A DNA stretch of 15,535 bases from RGIG3077 sp964490175 (GTDB lineage Bacteria > Bacillota > Clostridia > Oscillospirales > Ruminococcaceae), in NCBI GenBank assembly GCA_964490175.1, contig CAZBAI010000030.1, forward strand, positions 1 through 15,535, written 5' to 3'. Each line of letters opens with the position of its first letter. Within the stretch, counting starts at the first letter, position 1. The position numbers and the translations under genes were made by a program. The notes under the pieces are model-generated. The model was not told the DNA's origin, did not search any database, and saw nothing but the letters and a program-made list of their open reading frames with translations. Shown here one piece after another: positions 6,640-14,632 of the stretch.

Positions 6640-8037
6640 ATGTCAACGAAAATGTGGGCGGGACGTTTTTCAAAGGAGGTTGACGAGGGCGTAAATGCCT
6701 TTAATTCGTCAATAGCTTTTGATTGCAGAATGTACAGGCAAGATATTGAGGGCAGTATTGCGCACGCAAAAATGCTGGGCAAATGCGGAATTATTCCGAT
6801 AGAAGATTCAAAAGAGATTATTAAGGGTTTAAAAGGCATTCTTGCCGATTTGGACGCAGGTGTTCTTGAAATTGATGCAAGCGCCGAGGATATTCATATG
6901 TTTGTTGAAGCCGAGCTTACAAAGCGTTTGGGTGCGCTGGGCAAAAAGCTTCACACCGCACGTTCGAGAAACGATCAGGTTGCGCTTGATATCAGGCTGT
7001 ATCTTGAAGCGGAGATAAATGAAATAAAAGAGCTTGTTTTAAAGCTTTGCACCTCGCTTGTAAATACGGCAAAAAAGCATACCGAAACGGTTATGTGCGG
7101 ATATACGCACCTGCAAAGGGCACAGCCCATAACTTTTGCGCATCATCTTATGGCATATGTGCAAATGCTTTTGCGTGATATTGACAGGTTGTGTGACTGC
7201 AAAAGGCGAATGATGAGCGCTTGCCCTTTGGGAAGCTGTGCGCTTGCCGGCACGACCTATGATATTGACAGGCATTTTACCGCTAAAGAGCTTGGATTTG
7301 ACGCACCGTGCGAAAACAGTCTTGACGGCGTTTCCGACAGGGATTTTTGCGCTGAGCTTGCTTTTGCGCTCAGTCTTGTAATGACGCATCTTTCACGTTT
7401 TTCGGAAGAAATTATCATGTGGTGCTCATGGGAATTTAAATTTATTGAGCTTGACGATGCCTTTGCGACGGGTTCATCAATCATGCCGCAGAAGAAAAAT
7501 CCCGATATCACAGAGCTTATCAGGGGCAAAACCGGCAGGGTCAACGGCGACCTTGTAACCTTGCTGACAATGCTAAAGGGTTTGCCGCTTGCATATAACA
7601 AGGATATGCAGGAGGATAAAGAAGCGATTTTCGACGCAATTGACAACACCAAGCTTTGCTTAAAAACCTTTATACCGATGCTTGACACTATGAGAGTTAT
7701 CGGTGATAATATGCAAAAGGCGGCGTCACGTGGGTTTATCAATGCGACCGACTGTGCGGATTATCTCACCAAAAAGGGTATGCCTTTCAGAGAAGCCTAT
7801 AAACTGACAGGCACGCTTGTTGCACAATGCATTTCCGAGGGAATAGGGCTTGAAGATGTTCCGATTGAGGATTATAAAGCGCTCTCCGACTTGTTTGATG
7901 AAGACATTTATGAAGCTATTGACCTTAAAAACTGCACGATGAAGCGTACTTCATACGGCGGCCCTGCCGTGGAATGCGTTAAGGTTCAAATAGATAACGC
8001 ATTGAAAAATATAGAAAATAAAGGTAGTTTAATATGA
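6640..8037 (+). CDS. argH: Argininosuccinate lyase
   Basis: This 465-aa enzyme splits argininosuccinate into arginine and fumarate, the last step of the pathway. It belongs to the fumarase/aspartase superfamily. The signature GSSIMPQKKNPD is at residues 278-289; by family knowledge Ser280 is the catalytic serine on the mobile loop. The N-terminal MWAGRFSKEVD, the LHTARSRNDQVALD segment and GYTHLQRAQP around residue 150 are also typical. The start ATG 6640 has GGAGG 11 bases upstream. The stop codon overlaps the argC start in an ATGA, so argH and argC are probably translationally coupled. Length is normal for the family. Confidence 0.98.
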   Translation: MSTKMWAGRFSKEVDEGVNAFNSSIAFDCRMYRQDIEGSIAHAKMLGKCGIIPIEDSKEIIKGLKGILADLDAGVLEIDASAEDIHMFVEAELTKRLGALGKKLHTARSRNDQVALDIRLYLEAEINEIKELVLKLCTSLVNTAKKHTETVMCGYTHLQRAQPITFAHHLMAYVQMLLRDIDRLCDCKRRMMSACPLGSCALAGTTYDIDRHFTAKELGFDAPCENSLDGVSDRDFCAELAFALSLVMTHLSRFSEEIIMWCSWEFKFIELDDAFATGSSIMPQKKNPDITELIRGKTGRVNGDLVTLLTMLKGLPLAYNKDMQEDKEAIFDAIDNTKLCLKTFIPMLDTMRVIGDNMQKAASRGFINATDCADYLTKKGMPFREAYKLTGTLVAQCISEGIGLEDVPIEDYKALSDLFDEDIYEAIDLKNCTMKRTSYGGPAVECVKVQIDNALKNIENKGSLI

Positions 8038-8978
8038 AAACAAAAGTTTATATCGACGGTCAGGAGGGCACTACGGGGCTGAAAATTTCCGAGCGTTTTG
8101 CCAATCGTGACGATATTGAAATTTTGAAGATTGATTCCGATAAGCGCAAGGATAACAAAGAACGGCAAAAAATGATAAACGCTTCCGATTTTACATTTCT
8201 TTGCCTGCCGGATTCGGCGTCAATCGAGGCGGTGTCACTTGCCGGCGATAAGGTAAGGCTGATTGACGCTTCAACTGCGCACAGAACAAATCCTGCGTGG
8301 AGCTACGGCTTTCCCGAATTGTCGGAAAATCATCGTGAAAGCATAAAAAAATCAAGCAGAGTGGCAGTTCCCGGGTGCTATGCAAGCGGCTTTATTTCAC
8401 TTGTATATCCGCTTGTTGCGCACAAGGTTTTGCAAAACGATTATCCGCTGACTTGCTTTGCTTCATCAGGTTACAGCGGCGGCGGCAAGAAAATGATTGC
8501 CGATTATGAAAATCCTAACAGAAGTGCCGAGATGGATTCGGCAAGGTTTTATGCGCTTACGCTTTCGCACAAGCACCTGCCCGAAATGCAATATGTTTGC
8601 AATTTGAAAGAAAAGCCTTTGTTTTCGCCGTTTGTTTCCGACCATTTCAGCGGAATGAGCGTTATGGTGCCGATACACACACGGCTTTGCGAGAAAAAGC
8701 TCGGCGTTAAGGATTTTTATGAGGTTTTGTGTGAGCATTATGCAAATCAAAAAATGGTTTCGGTAATGCCGCTTTACGGTGAAGGCGTGCTTGAAAACGG
8801 CGTGCTGTATTCGAGCGCTATGTCGCAAAGCAACAAAATGCAGATTTTTGTTTTCGGCAATGATGAGCAGGTTTTGCTCTGCTCACGTTTTGATAATCTC
8901 GGCAAGGGCGCATCGGGTGCGGCTGTGCAGTGCCTTAATATAATGATGAGAATTGACGAAACAACAGGGCTTGTTTAA
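8034..8978 (+). CDS. argC: N-acetyl-gamma-glutamyl-phosphate reductase, short (type 2) form
   Basis: This 314-aa NADPH-dependent reductase converts N-acetylglutamyl-5-phosphate to the semialdehyde, the third step toward ornithine. The sequence fits the shorter, less common ArgC form: it opens KVYIDGQEGTTGLKI and has FLCLPDSASIEAV, then IDASTAHR. The catalytic cysteine motif VPGCYASG places Cys115 as nucleophile. Later it has SGYSGGGKKMI and ends DNLGKGASGAAVQ. The common form is about 345 aa and starts with a GASGYxG motif, which is absent here. The start codon overlaps the argH stop by 4 bases, and AAAGG lies upstream within argH. The short form is best known from alphaproteobacteria, so its presence in a Clostridia-like operon could reflect old transfer or a wider distribution than I recall. 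Confidence 0.95.
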   Translation: MKTKVYIDGQEGTTGLKISERFANRDDIEILKIDSDKRKDNKERQKMINASDFTFLCLPDSASIEAVSLAGDKVRLIDASTAHRTNPAWSYGFPELSENHRESIKKSSRVAVPGCYASGFISLVYPLVAHKVLQNDYPLTCFASSGYSGGGKKMIADYENPNRSAEMDSARFYALTLSHKHLPEMQYVCNLKEKPLFSPFVSDHFSGMSVMVPIHTRLCEKKLGVKDFYEVLCEHYANQKMVSVMPLYGEGVLENGVLYSSAMSQSNKMQIFVFGNDEQVLLCSRFDNLGKGASGAAVQCLNIMMRIDETTGLV

Positions 8979-9026
8979 AAAAGCGCTTTCGGTTTTGGCG
9001 CTATTTTCGGAAAAGAGAGTGATTTT

Positions 9027-10328
9027 ATGGTTGATATAAAAGTTTTTTCGGGATTTGAAGTTGTCGGCGGAGGTGTTTGCGCCGCAAAAGGTTTTAAGGC
9101 AAACGGCGTTTGCTGTGGGCTTGCGCATAAGCCCTTGAACAAATTTGATGAAAACGGCATGGTTTCCAATAATGCCATGCCCGACAATACTAAAAAGAAA
9201 AATGATTTGGCGGCAATTTTCTGTGAAAAAGAGTGCGCCGCCGCCGCTGTATACACAACAAATAAGGTAAAAGGCGCACCGATAAACGTTACAAAGAGAA
9301 ATATTGAAAACGGCTATGCAAAAGCTGTAATCGTCAATTCTGTAAACGCTAATTGCTGCAATGCCGACGGCGAAGAAAAAGCGCAGAGAATGTGCGAAAT
9401 TTTAGCAAAAGAGCTTGATATCGACAAAAGAGATGTGATTGTTGCCTCAACGGGCGTAATTGGGCAGGTTTTGCCGATTGAACCGATAGAAAATGCTGCT
9501 AAAGAGCTTTGCGACGGTCTTTCCGAGGACGGAAACGAGCGTGCCTGCGAGGCGATTATGACGACGGATACTTGCAAAAAGCAGATTGCGGTGAAATTTA
9601 TGCTCGGCGATAAGCAAGTGACCTTGGGTGCAATGCTCAAAGGCAGCGGCATGATCCACCCGAATATGGCGACAACGCTTACATTTATCACAACCGACTG
9701 CGATATTGCGCCGGAATATTTGCAGCGTGCGCTTTCCGAAAATGTTAAAATCACGCTGAATATGGCAAGTGTTGACGGAGACACTTCGACAAACGATATG
9801 GTTTGCGTGCTTGCTTCGGGTCTTGCGCAGAATAAGCGAATCAACAGTGAAAATGCCGATTATGAGGTTTTTAAAAACGCACTGTATATTGTTATGCTGA
9901 ATTTGGCAAGAATGATGGCACGTGACGGCGAGGGCGCAACCAAGTTGATAGAATGCGTTTGCACCGGTGCAGATGATTATGAAACCGCAAGAAAGGTTGC
10001 GAAAAGCGTTGTTTGCTCAAACCTGTTCAAAGCCGCAATTTTCGGTGAAGATGCCAACTGCGGAAGAATTTTCTGCGCTGTCGGATACAGCGGAGGCGAA
10101 TTTGAAGTCGGTAATTTGAATGTTGCAATGGCTTCAAAAGCGGGCAGTATCGATGTTTGCAAAAACGGCTCGGTGCTTGAATTTGACGAGGAAAAAGCCG
10201 CAAAAGTCTTGGCTTGCGAAGAAATCAATATTCATGTCAGCGTCGGAAACGGCATTGCTTCGGCAACTGCTTGGGGCTGTGATTTGACCTATGACTATGT
10301 GCGAATCAACGGAGATTACAGAAGCTGA
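9027..10328 (+). CDS. argJ: Glutamate N-acetyltransferase / ornithine acetyltransferase
   Basis: ArgJ transfers the acetyl group from N-acetylornithine to glutamate, releasing ornithine and regenerating N-acetylglutamate; some members also use acetyl-CoA. The precursor of this family cuts itself into alpha and beta chains before a Thr nucleophile. The site here is KGSGMIHPNMATT, so cleavage is expected before Thr216. ASVDGDTSTNDM and ARDGEGATKLIE follow, and the C-terminus ends in AWGCDLTYDYVRINGDYRS, as in the family. At 433 aa it is about 25 residues longer than B. subtilis ArgJ. The excess is a hydrophilic insertion at about residues 33-59, just after GVCCGL, whose DNA contains an inverted repeat. 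The start ATG 9027 follows GGAAAAGAGAG, 48 bp after argC. Confidence 0.97.
   Translation: MVDIKVFSGFEVVGGGVCAAKGFKANGVCCGLAHKPLNKFDENGMVSNNAMPDNTKKKNDLAAIFCEKECAAAAVYTTNKVKGAPINVTKRNIENGYAKAVIVNSVNANCCNADGEEKAQRMCEILAKELDIDKRDVIVASTGVIGQVLPIEPIENAAKELCDGLSEDGNERACEAIMTTDTCKKQIAVKFMLGDKQVTLGAMLKGSGMIHPNMATTLTFITTDCDIAPEYLQRALSENVKITLNMASVDGDTSTNDMVCVLASGLAQNKRINSENADYEVFKNALYIVMLNLARMMARDGEGATKLIECVCTGADDYETARKVAKSVVCSNLFKAAIFGEDANCGRIFCAVGYSGGEFEVGNLNVAMASKAGSIDVCKNGSVLEFDEEKAAKVLACEEINIHVSVGNGIASATAWGCDLTYDYVRINGDYRS
9156..9181 (+). repeat. Inverted repeat inside the ArgJ insertion
   Basis: GGCATGG (9156-9162) and CCATGCC (9175-9181) are perfect 7-bp arms around a 12-base loop. They lie within the stretch coding the extra residues of ArgJ and keep the reading frame open. 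Confidence 0.6.
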
Positions 10329-10348
10329 AAGGCAAAGGGCAAAAGCTT

Positions 10349-10939
10349 ATGGACTGTGATAACAACGCTGTAAAAAAGATGTTGCAAAGCGGCGAAATGC
10401 TTAAATACTGCTGCAAACCGAGCGGATATTCGGACAATTTAACAAGAATCACGATTACATATCTTGCGTTTGCGCTGGTAATAGCCGGCGTAATTGCATG
10501 GGTTTATCCCGAAAAAACGTTTAGCTACGCTCTCGGTGCGGGGCTTTTCGGCATGGTGATTGTCTTTGTTTGGGCATATTTTATGATAAAAAAGCAAAGC
10601 AATATGCAGTCAATTTGCGAGGATATTATTTATGCCGTTACCGACGAGCGAATTTTGATTTGTTCTTCGAGTACGGGAAAGCTTATCGGCGAGTATTATT
10701 TTGCGACGATTACACACGCATTTGTGGAAAAATGCAAAAACAATTGCGGCACTGTGTATTTTCAACCGAACGAAAATACGCCGTATGTATCGACAAAGCT
10801 TAGCGATATTTTTCTTTATACTCAAATGCCTGTCGAGTCGTCAAGGCTTTTGCATATTTCAAATCCCGAAAAGGTTTGCGATATAATCAATCAATGTGTT
10901 GACGATTATGAAAAGAAGTATTCGGAAAGGAAAAAATAA
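10349..10939 (+). CDS. Unknown two-TM protein with probable bacterial PH-like domain
   Basis: This 196-aa protein has two adjacent hydrophobic segments at about residues 33-52 and 60-80, separated by a short turn with WVYPEKTF. A soluble domain follows. It begins near residue 92 with IYAVTDERILI and continues as alternating strands (TGKLIGEYYFATITHAFVE), ending in a helix rich in Asp, Glu and Lys. This layout resembles small bacterial membrane proteins with a PH-like (bPH) domain, in which a TxxRI motif opens the fold. That is a fold-level inference, not a function. The N-terminal 30 residues hold three Cys (3, 21, 22). The gene starts 20 bp after argJ with AAAGGG upstream, and argB follows 5 bp later, so it is firmly part of the arg operon. 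Confidence 0.85.
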   Translation: MDCDNNAVKKMLQSGEMLKYCCKPSGYSDNLTRITITYLAFALVIAGVIAWVYPEKTFSYALGAGLFGMVIVFVWAYFMIKKQSNMQSICEDIIYAVTDERILICSSSTGKLIGEYYFATITHAFVEKCKNNCGTVYFQPNENTPYVSTKLSDIFLYTQMPVESSRLLHISNPEKVCDIINQCVDDYEKKYSERKK

Positions 10940-10944
10940 AATAA

Positions 10945-11814
10945 ATGGCGCAGAAAAGTAAAATCACAAACGAAATCAGAGCAAAAGTCCTTATGGACGC
11001 TTTGCCGTATATTCAAAATTATTACAACAAAACAGTAGTTGTTAAATACGGCGGAAACGCCATGACGAACGAGGAGCTTAAAAACGCCGTTATGAGCGAT
11101 ATTGTGCTTTTGTCGCTTGTGGGCGTAAGGGTTGTGCTTGTGCACGGCGGCGGCCCCGAAATCAACGAAATGCTCAAAAAGCTTGATATTGAAAGCAAAT
11201 TTATAAACGGTTTGCGCTACACCACCAGGGAAACCATGGAGGTTGTACAGATGGTGCTTTGCGGCAAGGTGAATAAAGAGCTTGTTTCGCACTTGCGTGA
11301 GCACAAGGGCAGGGCGATTGGGCTTTGCGGACTTGACGGCAATATGATCGTTGCGGAAAAAATTAAAAGTGATGTTGATTTGGGCTTTGCAGGTGAAATT
11401 GTTGATATAAACACCGAAATTATTACAGATTCGCTTGATAATGGGTATATTCCCGTAATCGCAACGGTCGGAGCGGGCGCAGACGGCGAAAGCTACAACA
11501 TTAACGCCGATACGGCGGCGGCGGCGATTGCGGCAAAGCTCGGTGCGGAAAATTTGATTTTAATGACTGATATTGCCGGCTTGCTTGAGGATAAAGACGA
11601 CCCCGACACACTTATTTCCACGGTAAATGTCAGCGATGTTCCCTCACTGAAAATGCACGGCATAATATCCGGCGGTATGATACCGAAAATCGATTGCTGT
11701 GTTGAATCCGTGCGGCGAGGCGTTGGCAGAACTACGATTATCGACGGAAGAGTGCCCCACTCGATAATTATCGAGTTGCTCTCCAATGAGGGTATCGGAA
11801 CACAGTTTGTGTAA
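10945..11814 (+). CDS. argB: N-acetylglutamate kinase, probably arginine-sensitive
   Basis: This 289-aa kinase phosphorylates N-acetylglutamate, the first committed step after acetylation. The amino acid kinase fold is evident: KYGGNAM with Lys34, VLVHGGGPEI (65-73), NINADTAAAAIAAKL around 186-199, and SGGMIPK with Lys248 near the active site. The N-terminal extension (residues 1-30, with ALPYIQNYYNKT) and the C-terminal HSIIIELLSNEGIGTQ are features of the hexameric, arginine-inhibited class; by family knowledge arginine binds near these regions. Feedback inhibition fits a pathway with ArgJ recycling, where ArgB is the control point. It starts 5 bp after the PH-like gene, with GAAAGG upstream, and precedes argD by 62 bp. 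Confidence 0.98.
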   Translation: MAQKSKITNEIRAKVLMDALPYIQNYYNKTVVVKYGGNAMTNEELKNAVMSDIVLLSLVGVRVVLVHGGGPEINEMLKKLDIESKFINGLRYTTRETMEVVQMVLCGKVNKELVSHLREHKGRAIGLCGLDGNMIVAEKIKSDVDLGFAGEIVDINTEIITDSLDNGYIPVIATVGAGADGESYNINADTAAAAIAAKLGAENLILMTDIAGLLEDKDDPDTLISTVNVSDVPSLKMHGIISGGMIPKIDCCVESVRRGVGRTTIIDGRVPHSIIIELLSNEGIGTQFV

Positions 11815-11876
11815 AAACGTAATGGGTGAAAATATTTTAAGGATAAAAACTTCTTCTGAAAGGGGAGAAAATCAAA

Positions 11877-13043
11877 ATGGGAACAATTGAAAAATTCGAC
11901 AGTTGCGTAATGGGCACCTACGGCCGTTATCCTCTTGTGATTGAAAAGGGCGAAAACTGCCGCTGCACGGACGAAAACGGCAATTATTATGTTGATTTCG
12001 GCAGCGGAATCGGAACAAACTCACTCGGATACTGCGATGCCGATTGGGTGCAGGCGGTGTGCGAGCAGGCACATAAGGTTCAGCACACCTCAAATTATTA
12101 TTATACCAAAGTGCAAGCCGATTTTGCCGCAAAGCTGTGTTCGGCAACAGGATATGCAAAGGTGTTCTTCGGCAATTCAGGCGCTGAAGCGAATGAATGC
12201 GCAATAAAGCTGGCGAGAAAATACAGCTTCGATAAATACGGCGAAAATCGCAATAAAATAATTACACTTAAAAATTCATTTCACGGAAGAACGATGTGCA
12301 CGCTTTCAGCCACGGGACAAGACGTTTTTCACAACTATTTCTTCCCGTTTATGCAGGGATTCGACTATGCCGAAGCAAATAATATTGCCGATTTGGAAGC
12401 AAAGCTTGATTCAAGCGTTTGCGCTGTGATGATTGAATTTATACAGGGCGAAGGCGGCGTAATTGCTCTTGACAGCGACTATGTTCGTGATTTGTTTGAA
12501 GTGTGCAAATCAAAAGATATTTTGGTTATTGCAGATGAGGTTCAAACAGGCGTCGGCAGAACGGGCAAGCTTCTTGCCGCACAAAATTACGGCGTAAGGG
12601 CAGACATAACAACGCTTGCGAAAGGTCTTGCAGGCGGGCTTCCCATCGGAGCGTGCCTTGCCAAAGATAAATGCGCCGATGTTTTGACAAAGGGTATGCA
12701 CGGCTCGACCTTTGGCGGAAATCCTGTTTGCTGCGCCGGCGGAAACGCCGTTTTGAATAAGGTTTGCGACCCGAATTTTCTTGACGAGGTTGTAAGAAAA
12801 GGCAGATACATCAAAGCAAGGCTTGAAGCGCTTGACGAAGTCGAAAGCGTTTCCGGAGCAGGACTTATGATAGGCGTTAGCCTTAAAACAAAAAACGCCG
12901 CCGAGGTTGCTAAACTCTGCCTTGACAACGGTCTTTTGGTCCTTACCGCAAAGGATAAGCTCAGATTTTTGCCGCCGCTTAGCATAAGTTCACGTGAAAT
13001 TGAAGCGGGAATGGAAATTTTGGAAAAAATATTGACAAACTGA
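11877..13043 (+). CDS. argD: Acetylornithine aminotransferase
   Basis: This 388-aa PLP enzyme transfers an amino group from glutamate to N-acetylglutamate semialdehyde, giving N-acetylornithine and 2-oxoglutarate. It is a class III aminotransferase. FFGNSGAEANE (the phosphate-binding region), NSFHGRT, EFIQGEGG and IADEVQTGVGRTG are all present. The PLP-binding lysine is Lys249 in TTLAKGLAGG, followed by GSTFGGNPV. Family members also act on related omega-amino substrates, but position between argB and argF makes the arginine role secure. The start ATG 11877 has AGGGGAG at 11861. The gap from argB contains a minor AT-rich palindrome (AAAATATTTT) but no convincing promoter. Confidence 0.97.
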   Translation: MGTIEKFDSCVMGTYGRYPLVIEKGENCRCTDENGNYYVDFGSGIGTNSLGYCDADWVQAVCEQAHKVQHTSNYYYTKVQADFAAKLCSATGYAKVFFGNSGAEANECAIKLARKYSFDKYGENRNKIITLKNSFHGRTMCTLSATGQDVFHNYFFPFMQGFDYAEANNIADLEAKLDSSVCAVMIEFIQGEGGVIALDSDYVRDLFEVCKSKDILVIADEVQTGVGRTGKLLAAQNYGVRADITTLAKGLAGGLPIGACLAKDKCADVLTKGMHGSTFGGNPVCCAGGNAVLNKVCDPNFLDEVVRKGRYIKARLEALDEVESVSGAGLMIGVSLKTKNAAEVAKLCLDNGLLVLTAKDKLRFLPPLSISSREIEAGMEILEKILTN

Positions 13044-13065
13044 TATATATAAAGGAGTAAAATTT

Positions 13066-13971
13066 ATGAAACATCTTCTTAAAATGCTTGACCTTACCAA
13101 AGAGGAAATTACGGAAATTCTCAATCTTGCCGACCAGCTTAAATATGAGCGTGCACATGGCATTGCTCACCCGATTTTGCAGGGCAAAAGTTTGGGAATG
13201 ATATTTCAAAAGGCTTCGACACGTACACGTGTTTCGTTTGAAACGGGTATGTATCAGCTTGGCGGAAATCCGTTGTTTTTGTCCTCAAACGATTTGCAGA
13301 TAGGCAGGGGCGAGCCCGTGCAGGATACGGCACGTGTTCTTTCACGCTATCTTGACGGAATTATGATTCGTACCTTTGAGCAAAAAGAGGTTGAAGATTT
13401 GGCAAAATACGGCTCGATTCCGATAATTAACGGACTTACGGATTTTTGTCATCCCTGTCAGGTTTTGGCGGATCTTATGACAATTCGTGAGATAAAGGGC
13501 AGCTTTGACGGATTGAAAATGTGCTATATCGGCGACGGAAACAATATGGCAAATTCGCTTATTGTCGGCGGACTTAAGGTCGGCATGGAAGTTTCAATTG
13601 CTTGTCCGTCAAGCCACAAGCCGGATAGCGCCGTGCTTGATTTTGCCGAGAAAAACGGCGAATTTACAATGACCGAATCCGTTATTGAAGCCGCCGACGG
13701 CGCCGATGTTATTTTTACCGATGTGTGGGCGTCTATGGGGCAGGAAAGCGAAATAGCCGAGCGTAAGATGATTTTTGCCGGATATCAAATCAATGATGAT
13801 GTTATGTGTGCCGCAAACAGCGGCGCAATGGTTCAGCATTGTCTGCCTGCGCACAGGGGTGAAGAAATCACCGAAAAGGTATTTGAAGCCCATGCGGACG
13901 AAATCTTCCGTGAAGCCGAAAACCGTTTGCACGCACAAAAAGCCGTTATGGTTAAGGTTATGGGTGAATAA
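13066..13971 (+). CDS. argF: Ornithine carbamoyltransferase
   Basis: This 301-aa enzyme joins ornithine and carbamoyl phosphate to form citrulline. The carbamoyl phosphate motif STRTR is at residues 51-55, HPCQ at 129-132, and the ornithine-side HCLPAHRGEE loop at 258-267 with Cys259. Length and motifs fit an anabolic OTCase. The alternative, a catabolic arcB, is less likely because the gene sits in a biosynthetic operon without arcA or arcC. ATG 13066 has AAAGGAG 8 bases upstream, 22 bp after argD. It is the last arg gene before the terminator. Confidence 0.98.
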   Translation: MKHLLKMLDLTKEEITEILNLADQLKYERAHGIAHPILQGKSLGMIFQKASTRTRVSFETGMYQLGGNPLFLSSNDLQIGRGEPVQDTARVLSRYLDGIMIRTFEQKEVEDLAKYGSIPIINGLTDFCHPCQVLADLMTIREIKGSFDGLKMCYIGDGNNMANSLIVGGLKVGMEVSIACPSSHKPDSAVLDFAEKNGEFTMTESVIEAADGADVIFTDVWASMGQESEIAERKMIFAGYQINDDVMCAANSGAMVQHCLPAHRGEEITEKVFEAHADEIFREAENRLHAQKAVMVKVMGE

Positions 13972-14039
13972 CTTTTTTAAAATCAAAAAAATCCCTCACA
14001 CATTGCTCAGGGTTAATAAGGAAGTATTTTAGAAAATGT

Positions 14040-14078
14040 GGTGTAACCTCGAAATAAGGGGTTACACCCTTTTTCTTT
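14040..14078 (+). terminator. Intrinsic terminator of the arg operon
   Basis: The arms GGTGTAACCTC (14040-14050) and GGGGTTACACC (14058-14068) pair over 11 positions with one T-G pair around a 7-base loop, followed by CTTTTTCTTT. Read on the minus strand the hairpin is followed by ACATTTTCT, so it may also weakly terminate the opposing minus-strand genes. Confidence 0.9.
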
Positions 14079-14178
14079 ATGCTGATTTAATTATTGTTTT
14101 TTGATTTTGCAGTTTATCGACTGCCTGTAATAACTGCTGTTCTGTCGGGACATCAAATAAGCCGATTCTTTCTGTCAT
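14077..14178 (-). CDS. Small 33-aa protein, unknown
   Basis: A minus-strand reading frame starts at ATG 14178 and gives MTERIGLFDVPTEQQLLQAV followed by a short Lys/Gln-rich end, 33 residues in all. A GAGG ribosome site lies 9 bases upstream, and it begins 15 bases after the stop of the 100-aa gene, so the two look like a two-gene unit. Its stop falls inside the T-tract of the arg terminator. A helix is likely for residues 12-25. It could instead be the start of a longer gene cut off here, since it ends abruptly at the junction with the arg operon. Function unknown. Confidence 0.5.
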   Translation of the reverse strand: MTERIGLFDVPTEQQLLQAVDKLQNQKTIIKSA

Positions 14179-14193
14179 TGTAAGTACCTCGAT

Positions 14194-14496
14194 TTAATCT
14201 AAAATTTCTACTGTTTTAAGGTAAATGCCTTTTTTACCTTCCGAGTAAATAAGTTTTAATTTTGTTCCGTTGGCTATATCGTAAAAACCTAAATACTTTT
14301 GCCACCAAAACACAGGTGTGATAATTTTTCTGTCATCTGCCAATCGAAAGAACAGTCTGAGCATTGATGAATTTGTTTCGGCTCTCATTTCCAAAGTGGC
14401 AAGATACTCACCGGGTTCATCGATAAAACCGTAATCGCCGGTAAATATCCTTTCTTCTCTCATTTCTTTAAGGGTATATATTTTATTTGCTGTCAT
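14194..14496 (-). CDS. Unknown 100-aa protein of the accessory region
   Basis: I cannot assign this 100-residue protein. A short helix-like start (IYTLKEMREERIF) is followed by a strand-rich body: GEYLATLEMRAETNSS, LRLFFRLADDRKII, PVFWWQKYLGFYDI, GTKLKLIYSEGK and GIYLKTVEI. The pattern of alternating strands suggests a small beta-barrel, perhaps OB-like; this is inference from sequence pattern only. There is no signal peptide, TM segment or Cys. The start ATG 14496 has AAGAAGGAAA upstream, a good ribosome site. It is convergent with the arg operon and lies with tnpV-type genes, so it is probably mobile-element cargo or accessory material. Confidence 0.75.
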   Translation of the reverse strand: MTANKIYTLKEMREERIFTGDYGFIDEPGEYLATLEMRAETNSSMLRLFFRLADDRKIITPVFWWQKYLGFYDIANGTKLKLIYSEGKKGIYLKTVEILD

Positions 14497-14532
14497 AATC
14501 GTTTCCTTCTTTCTTAACTTAATAATCTTCTT

Positions 14533-14590
14533 TATCGGAAAGTAAAAACTATATATTTATTTATATATTTATAGGGTTTGGCTTCCGATA
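14533..14590. repeat. 8-bp inverted repeat flanking an AT-rich core
   Basis: TATCGGAA (14533-14540) and TTCCGATA (14583-14590) are exact reverse complements enclosing 42 bases, largely A and T. The repeat lies upstream of the minus-strand 100-aa gene and just before the zinc-ribbon remnant. It could be a regulator site or a recombination boundary; nothing in the sequence decides this. Confidence 0.5.
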
Positions 14591-14632
14591 GAATTTGTAA
14601 TTGATTTTGTAATGCGATTGACGATACCTTGA

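Noticed and set aside
13972..14600. Search for a tRNA gene as an integration target next to the mobile module
   Set aside because: No T-loop sequence of the GGTTCRANYCC type with matching cloverleaf arms was seen.
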